Of a DNA stretch of 64,000 nt, positions 35,771 to 47,640 are shown piece by piece. The notes beneath the pieces were generated by a model. That model did no database searches and had not been told where the DNA came from. It saw only the letters and a program-made list of their open reading frames with translations. Each line of letters opens with the position of its first letter. The first letter of the stretch is position 1. A program made the translations under genes and the position numbers. The stretch comes from Macquaria australasica. Its lineage: Eukaryota; Chordata; Actinopteri; Centrarchiformes; Percichthyidae. The DNA is taken from positions 248,001-312,000 of the forward strand of contig SEMN01000059.1 in assembly GCA_005408345.1 (NCBI GenBank). Direction: 5' to 3'.

Positions 35771-38700
35771 CAATATAGGCAAATTAAATCACATAAATGT
35801 TGCAACCACCTCAAGAAGTCACAAAACAACAAATCTGTGGCTGAAGTTGTTATGGCAACACATGAACCACGGCCTAGAATAGTGAAATTAATGGAGGAAT
35901 TAATTATGTAACCTGCACTAAATTAATTCAACACAAAATGAATCTCAACATGTTTGTCTCTGAGTGTCATTTTAGTGATGCCAAGAAGCTGTGTAATGTT
36001 ACACATCTGGCCAAAACTACAGCTTTAACAGTGAAATATTGTAAATATAGCATTATAACCAGTTCATTTGAAAAAACTGGTCTGTTGCCAAGCTCCACAA
36101 AAAACCCTTATTCCTCTGCATGTTCCGTTGCTCCCCATCGACACACAACTAAAATTAGATGAAATAGCAATTGTGACCACATGCCAACTACATTTCTCAA
36201 GGCTACTGGCTAGGTCCTTCTGCCAAAGTTAAACACCGTTCTTGATTTGTGTGGTGATTTTCAATAGACTTGTTATTGCTTGAGAACTCATGGACTCCCT
36301 GCTACCCAAATTCAGCAAACTGCACTTCTACAGTTTGTAAAGGTGCGCGTTTCAAATGACAATTATTGAAATTCTGTCTTATAGTAAAGGTCATTCAGAG
36401 TTAATTAAAGGTGCACTTGCAAAAACAAGATTAAGCTGCAGAGCTGCATACAAGCTTCAACCTGCCAATAGAAGCTAAAAGTATTTTATAAGGACAGTTG
36501 ATTTAATGTAATTTCTATTCTTTGTTTTATGAAACACACTACTGAAAAATATCCTAATTTGTGGGACCATCAATATTCACATGTACATAGATTTTTCTCT
36601 TTTATAAATCAGATTGAACTTGAAATGTTGAAAATGTTGCCCGATTAACTGTGGTTAATGAAAAGCTCAAATATTGTATTGTAATAATTTTAATATTGTA
36701 AATATTTAGTTCACATCAATCCTGTCTTTTAGGGAAGGGAAAAAGTCAGGCCACAAATTCAAAAAAGGAATCTATACTAAGACTGAAAGATACAGTTAGA
36801 GGCTGAGGACATCCATCCTTTCATCCAACCAGTGATCCATTATCTATAATACTTACAAGTAATACTTACACCTAAAGGTCCCTCACCGACAGATAGCGTA
36901 TACCAGCCTAATAGCGAGTAATAGTAAAGTTATAATCCTTAAGATTCACATGAAATCAAACCACATAATTACTGCTCTATATAGTAGTTTTCATTGTTAG
37001 TGGGGAAGTGATCCATTTTTGCACAGGATTCAAATTGCCCACCTCTGCGCAAGGGACTGACAGGAAACGATGCAGCATATAACCGTTAGTGTTTGTAATT
37101 TTATCTCATTGATATCAGGGGTTACATATCAGGGGCCTCACATGTTTTTATAAAATGACCCACACAATCTTTAATGCTTTGCTGCCTGTAAATACTTTTT
37201 GAGATCCTTTGGACAGTTAAACAACTGGCTAACATTACCACAGACCATTACACACTGTCATCCTCCTTTCTAATTATTCTAATACAAAAGATCTTTGGAT
37301 CAACACACTGTAATGTGATAGGATACAAACCAAAACCCAACATATTTATGGAAACGTAGGTGTTGTTACAGCAGTTGTTATAGTACATTGTTAAGAGTCA
37401 TGGTTGAGAAGATGTGGGGAAAAGAATATGTGACAAACAATACCAGAGTAAAAAAATGCATGATTTGTGATTGTAGCCTCTCTTATCACCAGACCATTGT
37501 TTTTTAATACATCATTTACACACCACAGCATGTTACAGCAAGCCGATCTCCAAGCTACATAAAAAAAGGAGTAAAGAATCTATCTGTGAAATCAGTACAT
37601 GCATGCAAGGTGAACTGCAGCTAACTCGATAGCATGCATTGCCACAGTCTTTTAAGCCTGTCAGCATCACAGTGTTGTCGTCTGCTGACATGTGATACGG
37701 TATTTCAACAACAAAAAAACAGGCTGTATAAATACACATAACATCAAAAATGAGGTCCATGTGGTCCATCATGATTTTTGTGTTTGACCATTTGCATAGC
37801 AACAACATGAAGGCTGCAAGGCTTTTCCTCGCTTTTTTCAATACATGTATATTTGCTGTGCCCCGGGGTAAAGTGTAATGCACTTCCTCTGTTTATGCAG
37901 CATGGAGTTCGCCATGGGAATAGGCAAGCCTGGGTCTAACGTCTGCAAAAAGTCAAGATGACTCACTAGTGTGCAAGTGTAAGTATGAGAAGGGCCGACT
38001 GAAGAGAGTTAAGAGGGTCCTCAAGCTGCCTGTTGGGGACTTTCACTCTCTCCTGTATCGATTACTCTGTCCACCATGTAATTAGGCCTCAGTGAAAGCA
38101 AGTGGGAGAGAAACAGAAAAGAGGAGGGGGAGTCTGGCAGAGAAAGGCCATTTTTGTATGTTGTGTCAATAAAGGAAGAAAGGAAAACAAGGGTAGATGA
38201 GATAGCGGATCTGTGACAAAACCTCAATATTCTTTGGCTCCTTGGCCATCTGTAGCCATGCGGGGTGAAAGGGAGTGAAGAACGAACAGATGAAATAGGT
38301 GAATAGGGTGGTGAGGGTGGTGAGGGGACCGGAAAGACAAAATGTTACTTTGTGCCGGCGACTGACTGGTGGTCAGTTAAGTCATCTCTGGCCCATTGTT
38401 CCCACAGTGTAAAAGGTGGATGGGGTGAAGGTGTTGGTGGGAACTATTGATAAATGTCCACGTGTCCACATCCGTCTGTTCATCTCCACGGGATAAACAC
38501 GGAGATGAACAGAAGGACTCATGGAATGATCAAAACATGATGAAATGTTAATGTGATTGGGGGAACAATACTCACCACTATGTTTTGACATTTTCAAAAT
38601 TATCCCCATTGGCCTAATTGGGTGCTATGGTTCAAACCGAATGACATATTTGCTCCTGACTAGTTTGTGAAAGATAAAATGCAAGAGAGTTTTCTTGTGT

Positions 38701-41700
38701 GAGGAAATTGGTTTTCCTCTCATTAAAGCGCCCATACCAATTCACACAAACATAAAAAGAAACTTATGTGCTCCCTTTCCAAGAGTTAAATGATAAGATT
38801 AGTACATTCAGAAGCTGGGGCCAGCAGCTGTAAATTTAGCATACCAAAGGTAGTTTTTATTCTTTGGTTTTTCTATAGATTAAACAAACAAGTTAAAGCA
38901 TGTTGACAGTGAGCTTTAGAGGTGCTGGTGTGGTGATTTTGTTACCTTTGTACAGAGGCAGGCTAGGCCCTCTAGCCTCTTATTAGCATAATTTCATAGT
39001 CAGTGTTTGCATTAATCACCTGGTTTATGTGCTACTAAATTACAAAAATGCTAGTTTTGTCTACACTGTGGCATACGTGTTCAAAGTGCACAAGCACATC
39101 TGTAATTGCAAGCAGCCTCAAGTGGAATGACTATTACTGAGTACTTTCTCAATAAACTAACATAAATATTTGGTTAGGCCTACTTTTTAATTTTCAGTTT
39201 GCAGTGCTTTTGTATTGTATGACCTTCCTATCGTTCCCTTTCTTGCTCACCCTGCTTTTGGCTGCTTGTTTCTCTGTTTTTTCCGTTCCCTTCGGAGCAG
39301 GACATTTAGTGTGTAAAAAGCTTTGCTGGTTCCCTTGACACAGTCCACTACATGAAATTTCTGGGAATACATCCCTGCAGTGCAAATTCCACTTAGTGGA
39401 TTCCTTCAGGTTAGTTGACATGTTTACTGACACAGCTGTAATAGTTTGGGGAGGGTAAGAGATGACACTGTCTGAAGAGGTAAATGTGGCAGAATCATAA
39501 AAAAGAATGTAAGTGCATTGCTTTGTTACTATTGCAGGCTGGTGAAATAAAAGTCAAATCAAACTTTATTCTTTTTTATACACAAAATAGCCATTTCTGT
39601 CATGTTAATCTGATATATGTTTATCTAACTTGTTTCTTTTGGTTTTTCCTCTTTTCAGTGGGCTCTGTGTTTACACCTTATTCATAAAGTAAAGAAGAAT
39701 ACTACTGTACTTCTGATTGTTCTTCCATTTTCTTCTTAGGAAAATGAAAACTTCTTCTGCCGTGCTTATTTCTCCCTGTGCCTATTCCCAAATTGTAAGC
39801 ATGATCCCATTGAAGGTTGCTGAGTCAGACTATACCATTTGTTCATACTGTAGTAACTGGACACATGAACCATTACTGTTGTAAGCATCATACTTGCTAC
39901 TTCTTATTCCAGATACATGTTCAAGATGATTTCTTTAATTTATTAAATGTATGCATCAAATGTATGCAGCATCAATGTATGCATATTTTTACATATGTTA
40001 TAATCAGTCCAAAAAACACAAAGACTGCATTAAATATTTTAAAATTATCAATCAAAATTCACAGTGATCGTTGCTGCTCTGTTCTGTAGCTTTCCGTTTG
40101 CTCTTTCAGTAGTGGAGCAACTTTTCCCACTGTTGCCTAGCAAGGGACCTGAGAGGACACACTCACCATCCTGTTTTGTGTTGTCTTAGTCAGGCAGTTA
40201 TTTTGGTTGAAACAAAGGCCACAAAGCTGGCAGAGCTCAGAGCACCAAGTCAAACAAAACACATCCAAGGATATCACATGTTTAAATCTGCTGAGAATTC
40301 CCTTATCAAAACACAATTATACTACAGTGGCAGCTAATTATTACCAAATTAGCTATAATAAAAGTGGACCATTTACATAACAAGCACTGAGGTGTGGTCC
40401 AATATCAGTGGTGGCTGTGGATTCGACAATGAAAATTAAGCACACCTTTAATCACGCAGCTTCTTTATTCATTCAGCGTAATTCTGCTTAACATTCAGTA
40501 ATGCTCATTTGGTTACAGTAATTATTACTGGCACCTCAACCATGAAAAGAGAAGCCCTAATGGCAAAACCTTCAGACACAGAAATGTCATTTTTGGATTA
40601 TCAACAAAGAGTGATTGCTTCCATATTCTATGAGTGATGGTGAGTACATCATAAACAACTATCATGTTGTAACATATAATTAACCATCTAAATAAACTCC
40701 CAGAACTGGCAGCAGTGTTTCACCTCTGAGGCTATGTTCACGTTCTGGCCTCAAAAGCCAAACCAGCATTACAGGATGTAAGTCAACTGCACGTCCTTTT
40801 GAAATGAAAATGCGATAAGAGGTCTGAGCTATTTGTTAATGTGGACACAAAATGTTTCATAGATTGTTAGGGAGAGATAAAACATCAGTGTGAGTGTGTT
40901 TAAGTAAGAAAGAGATATTGTTTTTCAAAGAGAAATCACATCACAGTCATTTCAATCAGGAGAGACTTCAGTATGAGTAAACAAATATTTATTGACACAA
41001 ACTACATATTATATGCAAACTGATATAAAAAAAAAAAAACAAGACATGGGGAGAAAGCAAAGGGAAGAAATAGGAAGTAGCATCTATACAGGTATAAAGG
41101 TGAACTTTAATGTGGCCACCAGACGAATTTAAGTCCGGTGTAGTATTTTAGATCGAGTTTGGTCTTCCAACTCCAGAGAAAAATATTTGACCCTCTTTTT
41201 CATTTTTCACATTTTTCACATTTTCACATTTTTCACCAGTCTCTTTGGTTCTCTGCCATTTCCCACTTGCAATGTGGCATACAATCAGCTTGTGTTGGTT
41301 CGAGTACTGCAGCTGCCCGTTTTATAGAAAGCAACTTAGTTTTTATTGTAAGGTTGTTGATTCAGATTCTTGGCAGGATTAACAGCAATTTTACATTACA
41401 AGGAGTCATAGGAGTCATATACTGTAATTTAATAGTGTTTATTATTGCATCTGTACTCAAACAGTATCTTACTCACTGCACACTCACATAAATGTCTGAG
41501 GAGAGACAGAGTATAAACATCTCGCCCACACCTTTTAAATTGGCTAATTTACAGTATTTTGTTTCCAAAGGTGCCTATGTAAGGAATTCAATTTCCTTCT
41601 GGATTAGAAATGATAAGTAAGTGTGAAATTCCTGGTAATTTTATTTCTGTCTTATAGTGTAAAGGCAACTCAAGATGTAAGTTGTAATACAATAGTGAGA

Positions 41701-44700
41701 CTATATGAAAAAAATATTTTTATTCAACACCTGCTGCCTTAATTGCCTACTCTCTTATGTGTGCCACATTAGCCATCTAGTTACAAAAAGAGGGCATGAT
41801 AGAAACAAAATAACAAGGCTACACTTGATAAATAAGGTTCAAGCTACAGATCCTCCATAAAAATCCTCAATACAAACATTCTTCAAGCAAGTTATTACAG
41901 TGTAATTTACAATGACAACTGCTCTCAAAGTAGATAAAGTTTGACTTTCTAACATCGCTCATCTTTTAACAGAACTTCTTGTAATATAAACACAATAATA
42001 AAAATAAGAATGTGGAAGTCGCTGTAACATGTTAATGCTATGTCACTTGCTTTGATCAAACCAGTCACTCATTCAGTATGTCCAAAGAAAAATTAAAAAG
42101 ATCTTCAGTGTTAGATGAGCAAAAAGAAAGCAAATAAAGTCAGTGATCCAAAGAGACCACATTAGAGGAGAAATTCTGGGTGCTATGTGATTAGATTATG
42201 TATATAGGGTTATAGGAAAATGATATGAAAATAAGATACCAGCAGCTTGCATGGACTAACATATACCAAGAGCATCAGAGGAGAAACTGATCAAGGCTAA
42301 TTAACAGAAAATCAAAATTACTGAGGAGGTTCAAGGGCTCTTGAGGCTTGGAGGAGATATCAAATGCTGGAATAAAAAAGAGAGTGCTGCACTGGGAAGA
42401 ATCCATGATACTTTGCTGGAAAATTAAACACAGATGACAAAACACTCACAAAAAAAGCTGGTGAATGCCAAGATTGCCAGTTTTGTTGGCATCATGTACA
42501 TTTCATTTCTATGTAATTGCATTGCTCCTACAGTCCTACTTGCATGAGGTGGGAAGAGTGGCACAGCAAGGGCTGTGTTTATGCATATCAGGTGGCACAA
42601 TTGTGGTATCTATCTTGGCATGAAATTGCATGCCCAACATTTCTACCCACTGAAACCACCTAAACGTTAAGTCAGGACAGCAAATGTTGTGTGTTAAGTT
42701 TAGCTTCTTGTACTTTGATACAGTATACCTGTATATACAGTTATATAGTGCAGTTTTATAAGTTGCCATTTAGTATATATGTTTAAATACTCTTCCAAAG
42801 ACAGTTTTTGATGGAATACTACTGACTTTATTGTTGACGTTAGACCATCTTGATCTTTAATGTAATTTATAGAAAATGCAGATATTCATACCTGAATTTG
42901 CCAAGTGTAGTTCAGATCTGTTACTTCTAGATTGATGGCACAGACACAGGGGCGTTTCTAGGAGTTGACAAGGTCTGGGGCTAAGCCAAGACCATCTGGA
43001 GCTGAGGTCAGGGTGTCTGCTGTTCTGCCTGCAACAATACTGCCTGAATTTTATTTAATTTCACTGCATTGTATGACTACTGCAAACATTACCTTTCATT
43101 TGAAATTTAATTTTTAATAATGTTAAGACAATTGCTCTGGACAAAATGGACATCTGCAATGCAGAACCTATGACACAAGTGTTTAATAATGAATTGATTT
43201 ATTAATTAATTGCTACTTTATTTTTTAATTAGATTTTTACATTTATATTTGACTGCTCTAATGCTTGGTACTTTGTGTTGTACAAATAAAATAACCAGCA
43301 GCCTGATGACAGTAGACTGAATTGAAACACTTGTTTATTTGAATCATAGATGTTTTCCTCTGTCAGAAATTGGGCTAGTCAAAAAACATTCCCAGCTAAA
43401 GGCCTGTAAGCCCGATGTTGACGACGCCGGTGGCAAAGAGGACCACAGAACATTTTGATTGCTGACTAGCTTCACAAACCACAGCTTCCAAATTGTCCCT
43501 TGACAACAAAGCCTATGTGGAGACATTTGTGGCTAAAATGCACCTCTGTCAAATGCAAACCACTAGTCAAAGTGTCAGCTATGCACTGTGGTTTGCTTCA
43601 TCAAGCTCAGCCACCTTGACTTGCATTGCTGCTTGTGACTAGAACACCAGACCATGTCCTAGATGTTTTTTTCTGTGTCGCGTTGCAGCAATGATAGCCA
43701 TCCACGGTCTTCTGCCAATAAAGTGACTTCTTGTCACTGAGTGCGACCCTCCTCTGTGATCAACAGCCAATCACAGCCCATACTAAAATGGTTTGTTGTT
43801 GTTTTTAATGTTTTGGGTGAAATAATGTTGTGGTTGAATGCTTTGAATTGCAGGGCTCTGTCTGTGCTCTGGGTTACAACGCGTAACCTTCATTTTGTGC
43901 AAGTGACCAGCTTTTAGTTAAAAGATATGGCAATTATAGTTTAAAATAGTTAAGGTGCAAATTGACTGCATACAGCTTGTGAAGTCATTTGGATTTATTT
44001 ATTTATTTTTTGCTTCCAAGGTATGCAACAGTACAATCATCAGTCAGGGTCATCTGTATTTATGTCACAAAGGTCTTAATTCTTTGAAAATTGTCTTGCA
44101 ATGAAATTCATTGGCTATGATTGCAAATTGCTTAGCTAAAGAAAGAAAGGGAGAGCTGTGGTGTCATGGTCTTTTTGTAATGCAATATTGCATTAAATTA
44201 CCACTTTAGTGCAGTCGACAAATCAAAAGTCTTTCTCCCATTTGCAGCTATGGGACAGTGACAACAAGGTCTCCCTCTTTCTCACTTGAACGCAAGTCTT
44301 CCTCTCCCTGCATTACACAAGGGACATCTATCGAACTAATGATGCCACATGAGGATGAAAGGAATGTGCCTGAAGAAAAGATTCGCTTTTCCACAAACAG
44401 GAGGATAACTACACTAAGACAATATCACAGGCAGCACTCAAAACTAACTCAGAAACACGAGTTATTTTTTAATGCATTTTTCTTGCTTTGATGAATGATG
44501 TGCTAACAGTGATTGGCAGTATGTCTGTTGTAACAGGTGAAATATTGAAATTCTTCCATCTAGAATTAATCTGAATTCCAGAAACGTAGCCAAATAGCTC
44601 AAACATGAGTGAATATTACAGTTCTTTATTTGTGCACATAACAAAATAAAACTAAAGAAAAGAAATATACAATACAGGTGGGATGAAAAAAACCCTGAGG

Positions 44701-44910
44701 GCTTGTAAAAGCAACCCACCTAACATTGAAATCCAAGAACCCGACACACATATTTTTAAAATATCTAAAAAGAAGAGAACACAATTTCCAACAGACAAAA
44801 AAATGAATAAAGAAATGAAATAAAATTAAAAAAAAATAAAAATTTCAAACAGCAGTTTTTGCCATCAGTTAGCTCTCCACAGTTTTTCCTCAGGTTGTGG
44901 TTTCAATTTT
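35771..44910. other. Long non-coding interval, probably intron
   Basis: Nine kilobases of AT-rich DNA with no recognisable gene. It contains a possible exon-like segment at 39740-39794 whose phase does not fit the neighbouring exons, a TTTTTCACA minisatellite at 41196-41237 and an A run near 41028-41039. CAAATCAAACTTTATTC at 39551 may be an old retroposon tail on the minus strand. The open frames at 37533-37883, 39817-40089 and 41159-41491 show no supporting features. Confidence 0.55.
41196..41237. repeat. Short tandem repeat, 8-9-bp unit TTTTTCACA
   Basis: About four to five imperfect head-to-tail copies of a TTTTTCACA-like unit. They give a short minisatellite. Confidence 0.8.
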
Positions 44911-45045
44911 TGGGGCAGCAGGGTGGCCTTGTGTTGTGTGACACTGTCCCTGAAGCAGAGGACACAAGTCCGCCCTGTGTACCCTTAGGCAAAGCACTGA
45001 ATGCCCACCAGCTTGAGAGATGTTGTTCTGTAACCTACCTGTGAA
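44911..45045 (+). mobile_element. Diverged tRNA-derived SINE fragment
   Basis: GGGGCAGCAGGGTGGCCTTG matches the start of a common fish SINE head. It is followed about 60 bp later by CTTAGGCAAAGCACTGAATG, matching the body of the same family. The B box is eroded. This is a short, old copy. Confidence 0.45.
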
Positions 45046-46461
45046 GGGCGCAAGTGGACAGAACGTTTGTCCTTCGTAGACAGATTACATTTTCAATTAT
45101 TGCTTATTATTTGTGCCAGCTTTACAGGCATCAGCTGCTCCACATGGCATGTGACAAACACTTATTATACTGCTCAGCTGTCCTAGAAACTTTTAGTCTG
45201 TATTATTACTTTAAGTGTGTTTCAATATGGATTATTTGCACAAGAGAGATTTAGATAATCATAGACATGCTTTCACAAATTGGAGCGTGATCAGTAGCTT
45301 TTAGCTAGCAATTACTCAGCATAGGAGGCAAAAGGACACAGAAGGAGGATTCTGGATAGGACACAAGTAACAACAACAGAAATTCATTTGGTGGTGGCAA
45401 GACAGAAAGCAAAATTAACTCACAGATCACCTTCTAGTCAGCCATTGATAATTTTATTTCCATTATATCCACTGGTTAACCTTCTTCACTTGAAATTAAC
45501 CCCAAAATAGCTGATTTTAATGCACAGTTTTGGACTGGAGTTTGGCTATTAATGTACAAAAGAACACATTCCGAGAGATTTTCAGCTCAAATTTGACAAA
45601 ATTACACACATCTTGCAATTTTATTATTAACTGCTACAGAATACCCACAAGTGTTAATGTTTTATCAAATAAGCCAATGAACTTTGGGCCAAGCGTGAAC
45701 ACAGTGTAATTTCTTGTCATCATCAACATTTAAAAACGGTGGCATCGAGCAACCCTATTACACATATTCTTCATATATTTTGAAACCATACCATGTGCTG
45801 ACGGATACGATATGTTCACTGTCCAAAGAACTAACCTCTAAAGCCTCTTCCTGCAGTATGCTGCACTGCCCACGGGATATCAACAAATGAGAAAGTAATG
45901 AAAATGCAGTGGGCTGGGCTCTAATGCTGGAATCAGGTAATGAAGACAAAAAGTAAGCATCTGTATAATGTGTAAGAAAAACTGATAAAAAGCAGAGGCA
46001 GAGACACATGCAGAAATGAGTCAGCCATCATGAAAGTCAAAGTAGAGTGGAGCTCCATTCAGCTTCCTGCTAAAGAAAATGAGGATTAGCTGCTTTACAC
46101 TCATGAGTCATCATGCCTCAATGGTGTTACCAATCATTGTGACAGTGACCTAATTGATTTCACCTGGCTTGTTAAAACACAAATCAATGACTGATCAGCA
46201 CTGCAAATGACATTGAGATTAATTCCCTGATATTTGAATAATACTTGAGTAGTACTGCTTGTTCTCTGGTCTAACAATGAAATAAAATTTTCATTACCAT
46301 CCGTGCAGACAAAACTTGTTATGGACCTTTTTTAAGATTGCAATGCTGTGTTATTTCACCAATAAGGAAGAGTTGTCTAAAGCCTACATGAGGCTAGCTG
46401 TACTAGTATGCAGATGCGTAGTTTTCCTTATGTTTCTGGTGCTTCCTCTTGTGTGTTGTGC
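45046..46461. other. Non-coding interval, no gene seen
   Basis: AT-rich DNA. The 83-codon minus-strand frame at 45758-46009 has a hydrophobic start but no supporting splice sites or recognisable family. Confidence 0.5.
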
Positions 46462-46473
46462 TGTGTGTGTGTG

Positions 46474-46500
<27 letters not shown>
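46462..46500. repeat. Compound (TG)n(TC)n microsatellite
   Basis: About six TG units run directly into about 13 TC units. They sit immediately before the LTR-like segment. Confidence 0.95.
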
Positions 46501-46504
<4 letters not shown>

Positions 46505-46514
46505 CTGTCTACCG

Positions 46515-46885
46515 GGAAGGCGGGGCTGCCATCTCAACCACCTGCCCAGTCTGCAATCAGTCAGCACACCTGTCATCCATCAACTCATCAGTCTGCAGTA
46601 TTTCTACCCCGGTCTTCCATAAACTCATCGCCAGATCATTGTTTCTGTTTGTTTGGTCAACGTCCTATTTCTGGATCTACTCCCTTGCTTGGTCTCTGCA
46701 TTCTGCCTGCCTGCCTGCCTTTCACTCCAGCCAGTCTTGCCTTCCCCGTGTTTGCCCTCCCCCCATGTTCATTGGATCTCTCCCCGTTTCACCGGCTCCC
46801 CCTCTTCATCGTCACCTCCCTATGTGTAATAAACCGGTTTGTTAACTGTTCCTCTGGTATCGTGTCCTGCTAGCATGTCACAGCC
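46515..46885 (+). repeat. LTR-like segment (possible solo LTR or fragment)
   Basis: It is C/T-rich with words typical of fish retrotransposon LTRs: CAGTCAGCACACCTG, then CCTGCCTGCCTGCC, then TAATAAACCGGTTTG near 46826, which looks like a polyadenylation signal. It ends near GCATGTCACA. No gag-pol region is nearby. The 185- and 145-codon frames here (46316-46873, 46408-46845) are low-complexity readings of this repeat and the microsatellite, not genes. The superfamily is not determined. Confidence 0.45.
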
Positions 46886-46985
46886 AGTATGTGTAAGGGA
46901 ATTGTCTCTCTATTATTTAGCCTGCAAACTATTCCTAAGTTACCCAAGTCTGGTTTAGAGAGAATGGGCGAACTGTATATTGAAA

Positions 46986-47640
46986 CTTAAAGGGAAACTG
47001 TGGTATTTTCTTTTACAAATTTTGTGGTCTAAATGACTAATACTTACCAAAAGTTTTGGAATTGGTCCAGTAGATCGCCTCCGCCAACATCCGCGAACGG
47101 GCTGCAATGTAATCTTTGTGGGCAATTGCGCCCGTGAAAAGTACGTCCACTAAAAGTGCTTGTTTTAGTCACTGACAGGATCTGATTGTTATTCGAAGTG
47201 TCTGACAAAGTCTCACTCAAGGAAAGTTGATGCAGGAAGACAAAAGGATCTTACTTTAAAAAAACAGTCTATGCAGTAAAGTGATATCATATAGACTGAC
47301 GCAGATTGGGACCAGATATTAGACCCATCTTGCACCGTGTGACATGCAATAAACATACACCACTGTTGTTGTCACACAGTCTAAAGGTGTCTTAAAAAGG
47401 AGCTGTGGAAACCTGGAAACCACACTTTACAACCTGACCACTTTACGACAATGCTCTAGTCTAGTGAATATGCTCTTTAATGACATAATTTCAGTGTGAT
47501 CTATGATAAAGTTGCATTCTAACAGAGGAACTGTTGTGTCATTTGCAGAATTATTAATTCCACCAGACTGTAAAATGGTGCAGTCTATTTCCTCAGTCAG
47601 TCCTCAGTGAGTCTCACTCGACAGACTGCACTAACAGTCT
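46986..47640. repeat. Probable dispersed repeat with CpG-rich left part
   Basis: The stretch 47060-47160 has several CpGs (CCGCCAACATCCGCGAACGG and a GCGCCCG word) in otherwise CpG-poor DNA. The text resembles a repeat I associate with many fish genomes. I see no coding frame and no clear terminal inverted repeats. The right boundary is a guess. Confidence 0.4.

Noticed and set aside
39740..39794. 55-nt segment with strong acceptor and good donor as an exon of the plus-strand gene
   Set aside because: Its phase (2 to 0) would put the exon at 60634 into a frame that stops, so it cannot lie directly before it.
42949..43020. CAGGGGCG-type hAT end
   Set aside because: A CAGGGGCGTTTCTAGGAG word is present, but no matching inverted end or 8-bp duplication was found in the following kilobase.
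44635..44670. CRISPR- or array-like repetition in A-rich stretches
   Set aside because: No regularly spaced repeats. A-rich low complexity in a vertebrate intron.
46316..46873. 185-codon plus-strand open frame (and overlapping 145-codon frame)
   Set aside because: It is built from a TG/TC microsatellite (Ser-Leu run) and a C/T-rich LTR-like repeat. There is no domain, and two overlapping frames are equally open.
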